Positions 54,158-62,087 of a DNA stretch of 64,000 nt are shown piece by piece; positions within the stretch are counted from its first letter, which is position 1; the number at the start of each line of letters is the position of its first letter. Location: the NCBI RefSeq assembly GCF_022170785.1, contig NZ_CP081870.1:4092001-4156000 (forward strand), read 5' to 3'. The notes under the pieces were generated by a model. The model ran no database searches. It was not told the origin of the DNA and saw only the letters and a program-made list of their open reading frames with translations. A program made the translations under genes and the position numbers. The stretch is from Rossellomorea marisflavi (GTDB lineage: Bacteria; Bacillota; Bacilli; Bacillales; Bacillaceae_B).

Positions 54158-55390
54158 TTGAAGCAGGAAATCATCGAACGCTTTACGTCTTATGTGAAAA
54201 TGGATACCCAGTCCAACGAACAAAACGAATCTTGCCCCTCCACTCCCGGACAGCTTGAGCTCGGAAAAAAACTTGTAGAAGAGTTGAAGTCGATCGGGTT
54301 GAGCGATGCATCCATGGACGACTTTGGATATGTGATGGCGACCCTGCCAGCCAATACGGATAAGGATGTACCGACGATCGGATTCCTGGCGCATGTGGAT
54401 ACGGCGACGGATTTCACCGGGAAAAACGTCAATCCGCAGATTCATGAAGAATATGACGGTGGCGAAATCGTCCTGAATGAAGACCGAGGTGTCACGCTAT
54501 CACCCCATGAATTTCCGAACCTCGGAAACTATCATGGCCATACCTTGATCACAACGGATGGGACAACGCTCCTTGGTGCCGATAATAAAGCGGGCATTGC
54601 CGAGATCATGACCGCCATGGACTACCTCGTGAAACATCCTGACATCGAGCACGGACGGATCCGCGTCGCCTTTACACCGGATGAAGAAATCGGACGCGGC
54701 CCTCATCAATTCGATGTGGAGCGATTCGATGCGCAATATGCCTATACCGTCGACGGAGGCCCACTCGGTGAGCTCCAATACGAAAGCTTCAGCGCGGCAG
54801 GTGCCGTCATCACCATCAACGGAACGAACATCCATCCAGGAACGGCCAAAGGCAAGATGGTCAACTCCATGAAGATCGCCATGGAGCTCCAAAGCAGACT
54901 GCCTCGAGAAGAAGCGCCTGAATATACGGAAGGGTATGAAGGCTTCTTCCACCTCCTCTCCTTCGAGGGCGATGTGGAGAAGACGACTCTCACGTATATC
55001 ATCCGTGATTTCGACCGTGAGACATTCACCGAGCGGAAGGAGCTTATGACCTCCATCGTGAAAGAACTTCAGGAAACATACGGGGAAGAGCGTGTCTCCC
55101 TCTCCATGAAAGATCAGTATTACAATATGCGCGAGAAGATCGAGCCCGTGAAATTCATTGTCGATACGGCATATAAAGCCATGACCAACCACGGCATCGT
55201 CCCGATCGTCGAGCCGATCCGCGGCGGGACAGACGGTTCCCAGCTTTCCTACATGGGACTCCCGACCCCGAATATCTTCACAGGCGGAGAGAACTTCCAC
55301 GGGAAATTCGAATTCATTTCCGTGGACAATATGGAGAAATCCGTGAATGTAATCGTGGAAATCGCACGTCTATTTGCAGAAGAAGCATAA
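54158..55390 (+). CDS. pepT: Peptidase T (aminotripeptidase)
   Basis: Zinc metallopeptidase of the M20 family, 410 residues, releasing N-terminal residues from tripeptides in the cytosol. Metal-ligand segments [16 protein letters not shown] (H and D), [26 protein letters not shown], and a C-terminal [35 protein letters not shown] start at 54158, as AAAGGGG lies 9 bases upstream; the nearby ATG at 54151 is out of frame. Ends in a strong terminator. Divergent from citS. Confidence 0.95.
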   Translation: MKQEIIERFTSYVKMDTQSNEQNESCPSTPGQLELGKKLVEELKSIGLSDASMDDFGYVMATLPANTDKDVPTIGFLAHVDTATDFTGKNVNPQIHEEYDGGEIVLNEDRGVTLSPHEFPNLGNYHGHTLITTDGTTLLGADNKAGIAEIMTAMDYLVKHPDIEHGRIRVAFTPDEEIGRGPHQFDVERFDAQYAYTVDGGPLGELQYESFSAAGAVITINGTNIHPGTAKGKMVNSMKIAMELQSRLPREEAPEYTEGYEGFFHLLSFEGDVEKTTLTYIIRDFDRETFTERKELMTSIVKELQETYGEERVSLSMKDQYYNMREKIEPVKFIVDTAYKAMTNHGIVPIVEPIRGGTDGSQLSYMGLPTPNIFTGGENFHGKFEFISVDNMEKSVNVIVEIARLFAEEA

Positions 55391-55394
55391 GAGG

Positions 55395-55428
55395 AGAGCA
55401 GTCCTGGAGAAGGGACTGCTCTTTTTTT
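55395..55428 (+). terminator. Terminator of pepT
   Basis: Arms AGAGCAGTCC / GGACTGCTCT followed by T7. Confidence 0.9.
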
Positions 55429-55501
55429 GCACATGCACATTCGCTTCCAGCAAGGCAGGAAATTATAATGTGGAATACAGACTAAGACGAGGTGACCCAT
55501 T

Positions 55502-56899
55502 ATGAGATATGTTGAATTGACTGACTATCCCTCCCTCCTCATCATTCCCGTTGGCAGGAAGTTCCCCGAAGTCAGGTCCATCGGACACAAGAAGCAGCGG
55601 GGGCTCCTGAGCCGCCTTCAACACGCGGTGGATGGGATCATCGAAGAGGGACATGCCATACAGGCTTTCTTCCCCGACACCAACGGTACACGCCTTCCCG
55701 TCCCGATCTATCGGAAAGAAGAGCTTTATCCCCATCTCATCAGACCTGAATCCTTCCTGTGGAAGAAGCACTCCGACCAGCGGGGGCTCCCCATAGAGAA
55801 AGAATCCTTTTATACTGTGGAATATGATACCCTTTCTGCGGAGGACCTGGAAGCTCACGTGCAGCGTGTGATGACCGACTATGCGTTTGTCGCCACCCTT
55901 CATGAGAGGGAGAGGGATGAGTGGCTCGAGTCGATCCGGTCCGCCTATTCCCGGCATCCTTTCATGGAATTAGCACGCACGAAGCAGGACATCGTACAAG
56001 CTGTAGAATTCCTTAATTCCTCTTCGCTTCTCGGCCTGTTGAATTCACCAGAGGATGTGGCCCTCTGGAGGCACCGTGTGGAAATCGTCCTTCGCCCCTA
56101 CAGAAGCATTCCTCTTCACTGGCGGTGGGATATATGCGGTCATGAGAAGGAGCTTATCCTGAAAGCGAAGGAAGGGATCCTCTCCTGTACCTGTCATAAG
56201 TGCAACTATACAATCGACTATTCTCCGGAAGAAGACCGTGTGACCCTGCCAACCGAGGTCAATATGGAGCAGGCGCGTAAACGCATCGCCACAATCGAAA
56301 AGCAGTTCAATGCCATGGCCGAGAAAACAATGGACGTCGTGAACGCAATCCGCCGACTCCAGGACCTTAAGGCAGACTTGATACCTCTTGCAGACATGAT
56401 CGAACGGGCAAGAGATCTCGAAGAACAATTGGGAGGGCGGGTAGCCTCCCATCCCATCCTTTCCATCTATCAGTCCTTAAAGGGATGTAAGCTACCCGAT
56501 TGCTATGTGGAACCCGATTTAATGAGCCTGTCCCTCGTCCATATTCCTGATATTTCATTGCTTAAGACGAACCTGGAGGGAGAGGACTTTCAGCAGACAC
56601 TGGAAGACCATCTTTCCTATCTTGAGACAAAAGAGCAGGAATACCGCCCATCACCGGATGATGTGATGGTAGAGGTCAAAGGGTACGGGCTCACCCGTGG
56701 TATGATCGAGGACATCGAGGGTGTCCCCGGGTGGTCGGATATTCCCGTCCACCTGCTTGTTCAAATCTTAAAAGGCGAGGCCACCAGCAAGATCAGGCGC
56801 TTGGGGCTGAATGATACATCGATCTTCGCCATGCTTTCCTCATGGCCGGCCAAGTATATCACTCAAGCGATGATCCAATGGAAGAAGAGCGGTGCATGA
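55502..56899 (+). CDS. Hypothetical protein with cysteine motif, possible RQC-minor family
   Basis: 465 residues, no certain assignment. The centre has a metal-binding-like cluster WDICGHEKELILKA...SCTCHKCNYTIDY (C near 212, then C-x-C-x2-C), followed by a coiled coil (about 255-315). The last 80 residues (VEVKGYGLTRGMIEDIEGVPGWSDIPVHLLVQILKGE) look like an RQC-type winged helix as found at the C-terminus of RecQ helicases; Bacilli contain stand-alone RQC-minor DNA-binding proteins of about this length. No helicase motifs. GAGGTG upstream of the ATG. Terminator overlaps the stop. Confidence 0.6.
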   Translation: MRYVELTDYPSLLIIPVGRKFPEVRSIGHKKQRGLLSRLQHAVDGIIEEGHAIQAFFPDTNGTRLPVPIYRKEELYPHLIRPESFLWKKHSDQRGLPIEKESFYTVEYDTLSAEDLEAHVQRVMTDYAFVATLHERERDEWLESIRSAYSRHPFMELARTKQDIVQAVEFLNSSSLLGLLNSPEDVALWRHRVEIVLRPYRSIPLHWRWDICGHEKELILKAKEGILSCTCHKCNYTIDYSPEEDRVTLPTEVNMEQARKRIATIEKQFNAMAEKTMDVVNAIRRLQDLKADLIPLADMIERARDLEEQLGGRVASHPILSIYQSLKGCKLPDCYVEPDLMSLSLVHIPDISLLKTNLEGEDFQQTLEDHLSYLETKEQEYRPSPDDVMVEVKGYGLTRGMIEDIEGVPGWSDIPVHLLVQILKGEATSKIRRLGLNDTSIFAMLSSWPAKYITQAMIQWKKSGA

Positions 56900-56917
56900 G
56901 CGTGCACCGCTCTTCTT
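56882..56917. terminator. Terminator overlapping the stop of the 55502 gene
   Basis: Perfect 15-base arms AAGAAGAGCGGTGCA / TGCACCGCTCTTCTT around TGAGCG. Contains the stop codon. Confidence 0.88.
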
Positions 56918-57053
56918 TGTGTGGAAAAAAAGAAGTTTGTTTGTCTTCTTTGTTACACGTCAACATATTTTCACATTTTTCATCAAGCTTCCCCTTGTTC
57001 CCCGCCCCTTTCTCCCATACTCTTACACTATGAATAAAAAAAGGAGTGGTCCC

Positions 57054-57617
57054 ATGCTTCCCATTGAACGCCGCCAACAGATCCTGACTTGGCTTGAAGA
57101 GGAAGAAACCTTGAAGGTATCGGATATCAGCGAACGCCTCGGTGTCTCCGAGATGACGGTCTACCGGGACATCAAGCCCCTTGTCGATGAAGGGAGTGTC
57201 CAAAAAACGTCAAACGGCATCACCTCGAGCCATGAGCTACCCCTAAACGGATGCAGCCTTTGCATGAAGTCGATCGGAACGAGGCACTCCGTCCAGCTCG
57301 TGAAGACGAGTCACCGTGTCGAACAAACCTGCTGTCCACATTGCGGCCTTCTCCGCTTCAACGACATCCGCGATGAGGTCGTTCAGATCCTGTGCCGTGA
57401 TTTCCTGACCGATGCCACAATCAGCGCCAAGACCGCTACATTCCTCATCGGTGCCGAATTGAACCTGAATTGCTGTCAGCCTCAGGTCATCGCCTTCGGT
57501 TCACTCATGCACGCAGAAAAATTCCAAATTGGATTCGGCGGTACCCTGCACACATTTGAAGAGGCCATCCATGCCATTTCGGATACGATGCAAGGCAATG
57601 GCTGCTGTCACCCTTAA
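57054..57617 (+). CDS. ycnK: YcnK-like copper-responsive repressor (DeoR HTH + NosL domain)
   Basis: Regulator of 187 residues: DeoR-type helix-turn-helix at 1-50 (RRQQILTWLEEEETLKVSDISERLGVSEMTVYRDIKPL) fused to a NosL-like domain (about 60-175) with copper-type ligands C67-x2-C70-M71 (GCSLCMKSIG), C93-C94-x2-C97, C140-C141 and FQIGFGGTLHTFEEAI, plus a terminal CCHP. This is the architecture of B. subtilis YcnK, a copper-dependent repressor of copper uptake genes. ATG 57054 follows AAGGAG by 7 bases. Downstream genes differ from ycnJI: a PepSY membrane protein and a metal-binding-tail lipoprotein. Confidence 0.85.
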   Translation: MLPIERRQQILTWLEEEETLKVSDISERLGVSEMTVYRDIKPLVDEGSVQKTSNGITSSHELPLNGCSLCMKSIGTRHSVQLVKTSHRVEQTCCPHCGLLRFNDIRDEVVQILCRDFLTDATISAKTATFLIGAELNLNCCQPQVIAFGSLMHAEKFQIGFGGTLHTFEEAIHAISDTMQGNGCCHP

Positions 57618-57631
57618 GAAGGAGTCTATTT

Positions 57632-58975
57632 ATGAAAAACCAACCTAAAAAATCTCCCTATCAAACGATCTGGAGGTGGCATTTTTACGCAGGGCTCATC
57701 TTTGCCCCCTTCCTGTTCATCCTGGCGGTGACCGGTTCGATTTACCTTTTTAAACCACAGATTGAAGGTGTGCTGTACAACCAGTACTATGATGTCCAGC
57801 CCCAAGGAGACAAGATTGCACCTGTCGAACAGATCGAAGAAGTGAAAAAGCTTCATCCCGATGCAACCGTCACTTCTTATAGGCCAGGAGAAAGCGCCGA
57901 TCGCTCCAGCGAAGTGGGCATCAGTACGGAAGAAGGCTCATCCACCGTGTTCATCGATCCCTATACAGGCAAATCCCTCGGTGAACTGAAGGCCGACGAC
58001 CGGATCATGAACAAAATTGAAGAGATCCATGGAGAATTGATGGCTGGTACACTCGGCGACCGGATCGTGGAACTTGCCGCCTGCTGGGCCGTCGTCCTCA
58101 TCGTGACGGGGCTCTTCCTCTGGTTCCCGCGAAAAAAAGACAAACTGTCAGGGGTCCTCTTCCCGAGATTCAATAAAGGCAAGAAGATTTTCCGTCGTGA
58201 CCTTCATGCCGTCCCTGCCTTCTGGATCACAGCAGGGATGCTATTCCTGATCCTGACGGGGCTCCCGTGGTCAGGCTTCTGGGGGACCAACTTCCAGAAC
58301 GCCGTCACCAATTCCGGAGCAGGCTACCCTCCATCGATCTGGACGGGAAGTGCACCACAATCAGAAGTGAAAACGAAGGAAATTGCCGAAGTGCCATGGG
58401 GAGCAGAAAACTTGGACGTTCCCAAATCGGCCCTTGAAGGATACACTCCCCTATCCATCAACGATGTAGTCGACATCGCCAATAGTCAGGATATCGATCC
58501 GAGTTATACAGTCTATATCCCTCAGGACCCGACAGGTGTTTACACGCTCTCTGCTTTTCCTGCCAGGGCGCAGGATGAACTGACAATCCATATCGATCAG
58601 TATTCCGGTGCGATCCTCGCCGATTACCGTTATGACCATTACGGTCCTGTCGGGAAAGCCGTGGCACTCGGCATCACCCTGCACAAAGGGACACAGTTCG
58701 GGATCTTCAATCAAATCCTCAGCCTTCTCATCTGCCTTGGAATCATCCTTGTGGTTGTGAGCGGATTCTATCTGTGGCTGAAGCGGAAACCGAAGCATGA
58801 GATGGGTGCACCGAAAGGACCAAGCATCTGGAGATTCAGTGCCTTCTTGGCCGTCATGATTGCACTGGGGATCATCTTCCCGCTGGTAGGGTTGAGTCTC
58901 ATCGTTGTCTGGCTCCTGGACTGGCTTATCATCAGAAGGCTCCCGAAGGTAAAAGAATTCCTTGGAGCGGCATAA
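57632..58975 (+). CDS. PepSY-domain membrane protein (PiuB-like)
   Basis: Integral membrane protein of 447 residues with four PepSY-TM helices plus C-terminal helices: IWRWHFYAGLIFAPFLFILAVTGSIYLF (about 13-40), LAACWAVVLIVTGLFLWFP, the FRRDLHAVPAFWITAGMLFLILTGLPWSGFWG segment and LSLLICLGIILVVVSGFYLWL. Paired histidines (HFYAG, DLHAVP, LHKGTQ) in the helices are usual for heme- or metal-linked members. Extracytoplasmic PepSY domains lie between. It follows the ycnK-like gene by 14 bases, suggesting copper-controlled expression. PepSY-TM proteins are often iron- or copper-regulated reductase-like partners; the exact role is unknown. Confidence 0.85.
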   Translation: MKNQPKKSPYQTIWRWHFYAGLIFAPFLFILAVTGSIYLFKPQIEGVLYNQYYDVQPQGDKIAPVEQIEEVKKLHPDATVTSYRPGESADRSSEVGISTEEGSSTVFIDPYTGKSLGELKADDRIMNKIEEIHGELMAGTLGDRIVELAACWAVVLIVTGLFLWFPRKKDKLSGVLFPRFNKGKKIFRRDLHAVPAFWITAGMLFLILTGLPWSGFWGTNFQNAVTNSGAGYPPSIWTGSAPQSEVKTKEIAEVPWGAENLDVPKSALEGYTPLSINDVVDIANSQDIDPSYTVYIPQDPTGVYTLSAFPARAQDELTIHIDQYSGAILADYRYDHYGPVGKAVALGITLHKGTQFGIFNQILSLLICLGIILVVVSGFYLWLKRKPKHEMGAPKGPSIWRFSAFLAVMIALGIIFPLVGLSLIVVWLLDWLIIRRLPKVKEFLGAA

Positions 58976-58990
58976 GAAAGGAGACGACCT

Positions 58991-59455
58991 ATGAGATACC
59001 TGTTGAAACTACTGCCTTTTACCCTGATCCTCATCCTATTGGGGGCATGTGCCCCTAAAGAGGATGCAGCCGACCTGTACAAGCAGGAATCCCCTCTTGA
59101 GGCGGATGTGTCCCTGCCAGATCCTTATACGAGTGACGAGCCGATCAAAATCTCCCTCACCCAGGACGGAGAAAAGGTGGAGAATGCCAATTTTGTCCAT
59201 GTGGAAATGTGGAAGGCTGACGGCAGCTTCCGCCAGGGGATGGAAGAAGCCGATAACGAAGGAAAGGGCCTTTATACCTTCAAGACAGATCTGAAGGAAG
59301 AAGGACTGTATTATGTAAAAGTCCATGCCGGTAGTAACGGCTCCACCATCATGCCGACCAAGCCCCTTGCCGTCGGCGAGCTGTCAAAAGAAGATGTTGA
59401 GGCCTTGAACGGGAACGTCCCGCAGCAAAGCGGAGGCGGCGGACATCATCATTAA
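58991..59455 (+). CDS. FixH-like lipoprotein with GGGGHHH tail
   Basis: Secreted lipoprotein of 154 residues. Signal MRYLLKLLPFTLILILLGAC with lipobox; then an Ig-like beta domain (PLEADVSLPDPYTSDEPIKISLTQDGEKVENANFVHVEMWKADGS...) of the YtkA/FixH type, with H in NFVHVEMW; the C-terminus QQSGGGGHHH is a likely metal-binding tail. Lies 15 bases after the PepSY gene and ends at a strong terminator. Together with YcnK-like and PepSY proteins it forms a probable copper-responsive surface module. Carrying copper is inference. Confidence 0.78.
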   Translation: MRYLLKLLPFTLILILLGACAPKEDAADLYKQESPLEADVSLPDPYTSDEPIKISLTQDGEKVENANFVHVEMWKADGSFRQGMEEADNEGKGLYTFKTDLKEEGLYYVKVHAGSNGSTIMPTKPLAVGELSKEDVEALNGNVPQQSGGGGHHH

Positions 59456-59462
59456 AAGCAAA

Positions 59463-59500
59463 AAGACCGGAAGAAAGGGTTGGCCCTCTTCCGGTCTTTC
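59463..59500. terminator. Bidirectional terminator after copper module
   Basis: Arms AAAGACCGGAAGA / TCTTCCGGTCTTT around a 12-base loop with flanking A/T. Shared with the converging SDR gene. Confidence 0.9.
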
Positions 59501-59506
59501 TTTGTC

Positions 59507-60262
59507 TTATCGGATTTTGTAGCTCAGGAATCCATCTTCCACCGGGATGGTTTGTCCATTGATCGCGCTGGCTGCATCCGTGAATAAGAACGTGACGACG
59601 CTCGCCACTTTCTCCGGCTTGATCAGTTCACCACGCATATGCTGTCCGGCCAGATAATCTTTTGCTTCCTGATCGTCACCTAAAATCGGTGTATCAATGA
59701 AGCCAGGTGCCACACCGACGACGCGGATGCCGTGTTCAGCAAGCTCGAGGGCTCCTGATTTGGACATCATGACAACGGCCGCTTTGGCTGCATTGTAGTT
59801 GAAGCTTCCCACTGCGGCAGCCGTTCCATAAATGGACGCCGTGTTTACGATTGTTCCAGTCGCACCGAGCTCAACCATTTTCTTGGCGCCATAGTACATG
59901 CCATAGTATACGCTGTGCTGATCCACATCGATGACGCGGTGATACGATTCTGGATCCATTTCAAGGAATGGTTTCACCAACCCGATGCCGGCGTTATTGA
60001 AGATCCCGTTGAATGTACCAAATTTCTCAGCCGTCCAGTCGATCAATGCTTTGATTTCTTCCCCTTTTGAAACATCTACTTTATAATGAGCGGCACTTCC
60101 ACCCGCTTGATTGATCTGTTCGGCTACTTCCTTCGCACCGCTTTCATTGAAGTCGGCGACGACAACGGATGCTCCCTTTCCAGATAACTGAAGGGCCGCT
60201 TCCTTCCCTATTCCACTTGCTCCCCCAGTGATTACGACAACTTGACCTTTTAACTCTGACAT
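59507..60262 (-). CDS. Short-chain dehydrogenase/reductase
   Basis: NAD(P)-dependent SDR of 251 residues. Cofactor motif TGGASGIG (12-19), FNNAGIG (88-94), catalytic S143, Y156 and K160 in NTASIYG...YNAAK, and PGFIDTPI. The acidic residue D37 (VVADFN) after strand 2 favours NAD. Substrate unknown. GGAGGGG lies upstream of the ATG. Transcribed from a promoter bracketed by two identical ATTGTCGACAAT palindromes next to a GntR regulator gene, so it is probably repressed by that regulator. Confidence 0.88.
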   Translation of the reverse strand: MSELKGQVVVITGGASGIGKEAALQLSGKGASVVVADFNESGAKEVAEQINQAGGSAAHYKVDVSKGEEIKALIDWTAEKFGTFNGIFNNAGIGLVKPFLEMDPESYHRVIDVDQHSVYYGMYYGAKKMVELGATGTIVNTASIYGTAAAVGSFNYNAAKAAVVMMSKSGALELAEHGIRVVGVAPGFIDTPILGDDQEAKDYLAGQHMRGELIKPEKVASVVTFLFTDAASAINGQTIPVEDGFLSYKIR

Positions 60263-60277
60263 AAAAACCCCTCCTGT

Positions 60278-60337
60278 ATTGTCGACAATTTGTAATACTC
60301 TTTTATTGTACGCCTGATCGTTCGTATTGTCGACAAT
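60278..60337 (-). promoter_or_regulatory. SDR promoter with two identical GntR-type operators
   Basis: ATTGTCGACAAT occurs at 60278-60289 and 60326-60337. Minus-strand promoter: -35 TCGACA (60328-60333), 17 bases, -10 TACAAT (60305-60310). One palindrome covers the -35, the other lies just before the ribosome binding site. The shape fits FadR/FCD GntR operators. Confidence 0.85.
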
Positions 60338-60389
60338 TAAGCTCAGCCAAATGTACTATATTTTAACAGGCAGGTTTCGATCTCCATAA

Positions 60390-60420
60390 AAAAAGTAAGC
60401 AGGCCCCCGACCTGCTTACT
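60390..60420 (-). terminator. Terminator of the GntR gene
   Basis: AGTAAGCAGG (60394-60403) and CCTGCTTACT (60411-60420) with a T7 run on the minus strand. Confidence 0.9.
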
Positions 60421-60443
60421 ACCATTTTGATTCCGATTAGCCC

Positions 60444-61073
60444 TCAGATCACTCCCTGATCGAGAGTCACTTTCACTGCATGCTTCGCCTCTTCAAAATT
60501 CCCTTGAAGCAGAGAAGAAGTGAACACCTTAAGCTCCCTGTTGAAGTTCTTCATCGTCTCCCCGGTCCACTTGACCTGGGCGAAGACCATCAGGATATGA
60601 TTGGCTTCTTTGTAAAAGCGCATCAACGCTTTATTATCCGAAACAGTGAAAACGTGGGTAATCAGCTGTTCCACCTTTGATTGATACAACTGCACATCCT
60701 CTTGCCTGCAAGCCTCATCAGTCTCGTCGCCGAATGATTGCAGCCTGTGGCGATTGGTGTCATTCCATTTGGGTTGTGACTGATCGATGGCTGATTGAAG
60801 CAGTCCGATCACGGCGTCGTTGTATTCGATGATTTCTTTATCACTGAAATGTTTCACAATCGTTCCGATCCTCGGAATGCGCTCGGCGATGCCGTCTACC
60901 TTCAACAGGTAAAGGGCCTCCCTGACAGGGGCCCGACTCGTACCGAGATCCCTGGCGACATCCTCTTCTATGATTTTCTCACCCGCTTTGATGGCACCAT
61001 TCAAAATTTGTTGAAGCAGATGATGATACACCTTCTCAGGCAATGATTCTTTCCCGTGATTGACTCGATTCAT
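60444..61073 (-). CDS. GntR-family regulator, FCD (FadR-type) subgroup
   Basis: Transcription factor of 209 residues: winged helix (LPEKVYHHLLQQILNGAIKAGEKIIEEDVARDLGTSRAPVREALYLLKVDGIAERIPRIGTIV, in the first 75 residues) and a helical FCD ligand-binding domain. Usual FCD metal ligands are partly conserved (D and H residues near 137 and 170). GAGGTG lies 4 bases before the ATG. Upstream of the SDR gene and presumably the repressor acting at the two palindromes. Its own promoter shows no such site. Confidence 0.87.
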   Translation of the reverse strand: MNRVNHGKESLPEKVYHHLLQQILNGAIKAGEKIIEEDVARDLGTSRAPVREALYLLKVDGIAERIPRIGTIVKHFSDKEIIEYNDAVIGLLQSAIDQSQPKWNDTNRHRLQSFGDETDEACRQEDVQLYQSKVEQLITHVFTVSDNKALMRFYKEANHILMVFAQVKWTGETMKNFNRELKVFTSSLLQGNFEEAKHAVKVTLDQGVI

Positions 61074-61293
61074 GATCCACCTCTGATAATTATGCTATTG
61101 GGAAAATGCTATCCTACCTTTGTGGGAAAAACAAGGTGGAAGATGGCAACAAAACAACTGAAGTAGTAAAAATGATCGTTTCCTGTTCAACATCTTCATG
61201 GCAAAATAGAGGATGTAGATATTTCCAACACCGGCAGCCTCCATGTTCAACACCAAGAATCCGGGAACAGTACACAACCACAGGAGGACGATC

Positions 61294-61794
61294 ATGATCA
61301 TCAGACAAGGAACAGAAGCAGATGCGGGGGCGATCATCGCCATCCGCCGCAACACGATTTCAGAGCAAGAATACTTTCTGACCACAGATGAGGAGTTCAG
61401 CCTCGATCACGTAGGACAGGTAAAGGAGATGGCCGAACGGGCCGAAGCCGGCGGAATCACCTTCGTAGCGGAAGCGGATGGGAAGGTCGTGGCCTTCCTT
61501 TTCTTCAACCGCAGCCGGATGAAGCGGATGAGACACAACGGATCTTTCGGTATCGGAATTCTGCCCGACTATCGCAATCGGGGACTTGGTTCACGCATGC
61601 TTCAGCATCTTATCAGCTGGGCGAGGGACCAGGAGGAGATCGAAAAGATCTGTCTTGGCGTATTTGCTACCAATGAAAGGGCCATCGCCTCCTATAAAAA
61701 AGCCGGGTTTGTCGAAGAAGGCCGGGAAATCCGGCAGTATAAATTCGACGATGGCCGATACGTGGATAACGTATTGATGGGCCTCCAGCTATAA
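61294..61794 (+). CDS. GNAT-family N-acetyltransferase
   Basis: Acetyltransferase of 166 residues. GNAT core with FGIGILPDYRNRGLGSRMLQHLISWA, the acetyl-CoA binding R/Q-x2-G-x-G/A turn (RNRGLGS), and CLGVFATNERAIASYKKAGFVEEGRE near the C-terminus. Substrate unknown; the family includes amino-acid and peptide N-acetylases. The ATG at 61294 is chosen for AGGAGG 6 bases upstream. Monocistronic; the region 61074-61293 is its promoter region and shared with the divergent GntR gene, with no other gene seen. Confidence 0.88.
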   Translation: MIIRQGTEADAGAIIAIRRNTISEQEYFLTTDEEFSLDHVGQVKEMAERAEAGGITFVAEADGKVVAFLFFNRSRMKRMRHNGSFGIGILPDYRNRGLGSRMLQHLISWARDQEEIEKICLGVFATNERAIASYKKAGFVEEGREIRQYKFDDGRYVDNVLMGLQL

Positions 61795-61852
61795 ATTGCA
61801 AAACAGAAGGAACATATCCTAATGAACACGATCCTTAGGGGTTCTTTATACC

Positions 61853-61980
61853 GCTCATGATTTCCGTGCAAGACTGCGCGCGGGTAGCCCGTGAGCCTCC
61901 TCGCAAGCCTGGGGGGTCTCACATCAGCTACTCTTCCCGCTGGAGTCTTCGTCTTGCACTCCAATCAACCGCTAGAAACA
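61853..61980. repeat. Intergenic repeat element, same family as 35041-35131
   Basis: GC-rich non-coding block TTCCGTGCAAGACTGCGCGC ... CCTCGCAAGCCTGGGGGGTC ... CTTCCCGCTGGAGTCTTCG ... CTTGCACTCCAATCAACC. TGCAAGAC (61864) and GTCTTGCA are complementary ends. It resembles Bacillus intergenic repeats with terminal inverted repeats and a CTCCAATC 3' end. The second half parallels 35041-35131. Confidence 0.6.
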
Positions 61981-62004
61981 ATGACTGATCATGAAACAAA
62001 TGAA

Positions 62005-62052
62005 AAAACCGCATTGATTTGCCTGATTGCAGACAAATCAATGCGGGTTTTA
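62005..62052. terminator. Terminator downstream of the GH32 gene
   Basis: Arms AACCGCATTGATTTG and CAAATCAATGCGGGTT around a 12-base loop, with A6 before and TTTTA after. On the minus strand it ends levB-like transcription. Flanks match those of the terminator at 9907-9954. Confidence 0.85.
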
Positions 62053-62087
62053 CCATGACTCAAACACGTTTGACCCAGTCTCTTCAT

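Noticed and set aside
54500-55300. Minus-strand frame of 266 codons
   Set aside because: Complement of pepT; the plus-strand gene has all M20 motifs.
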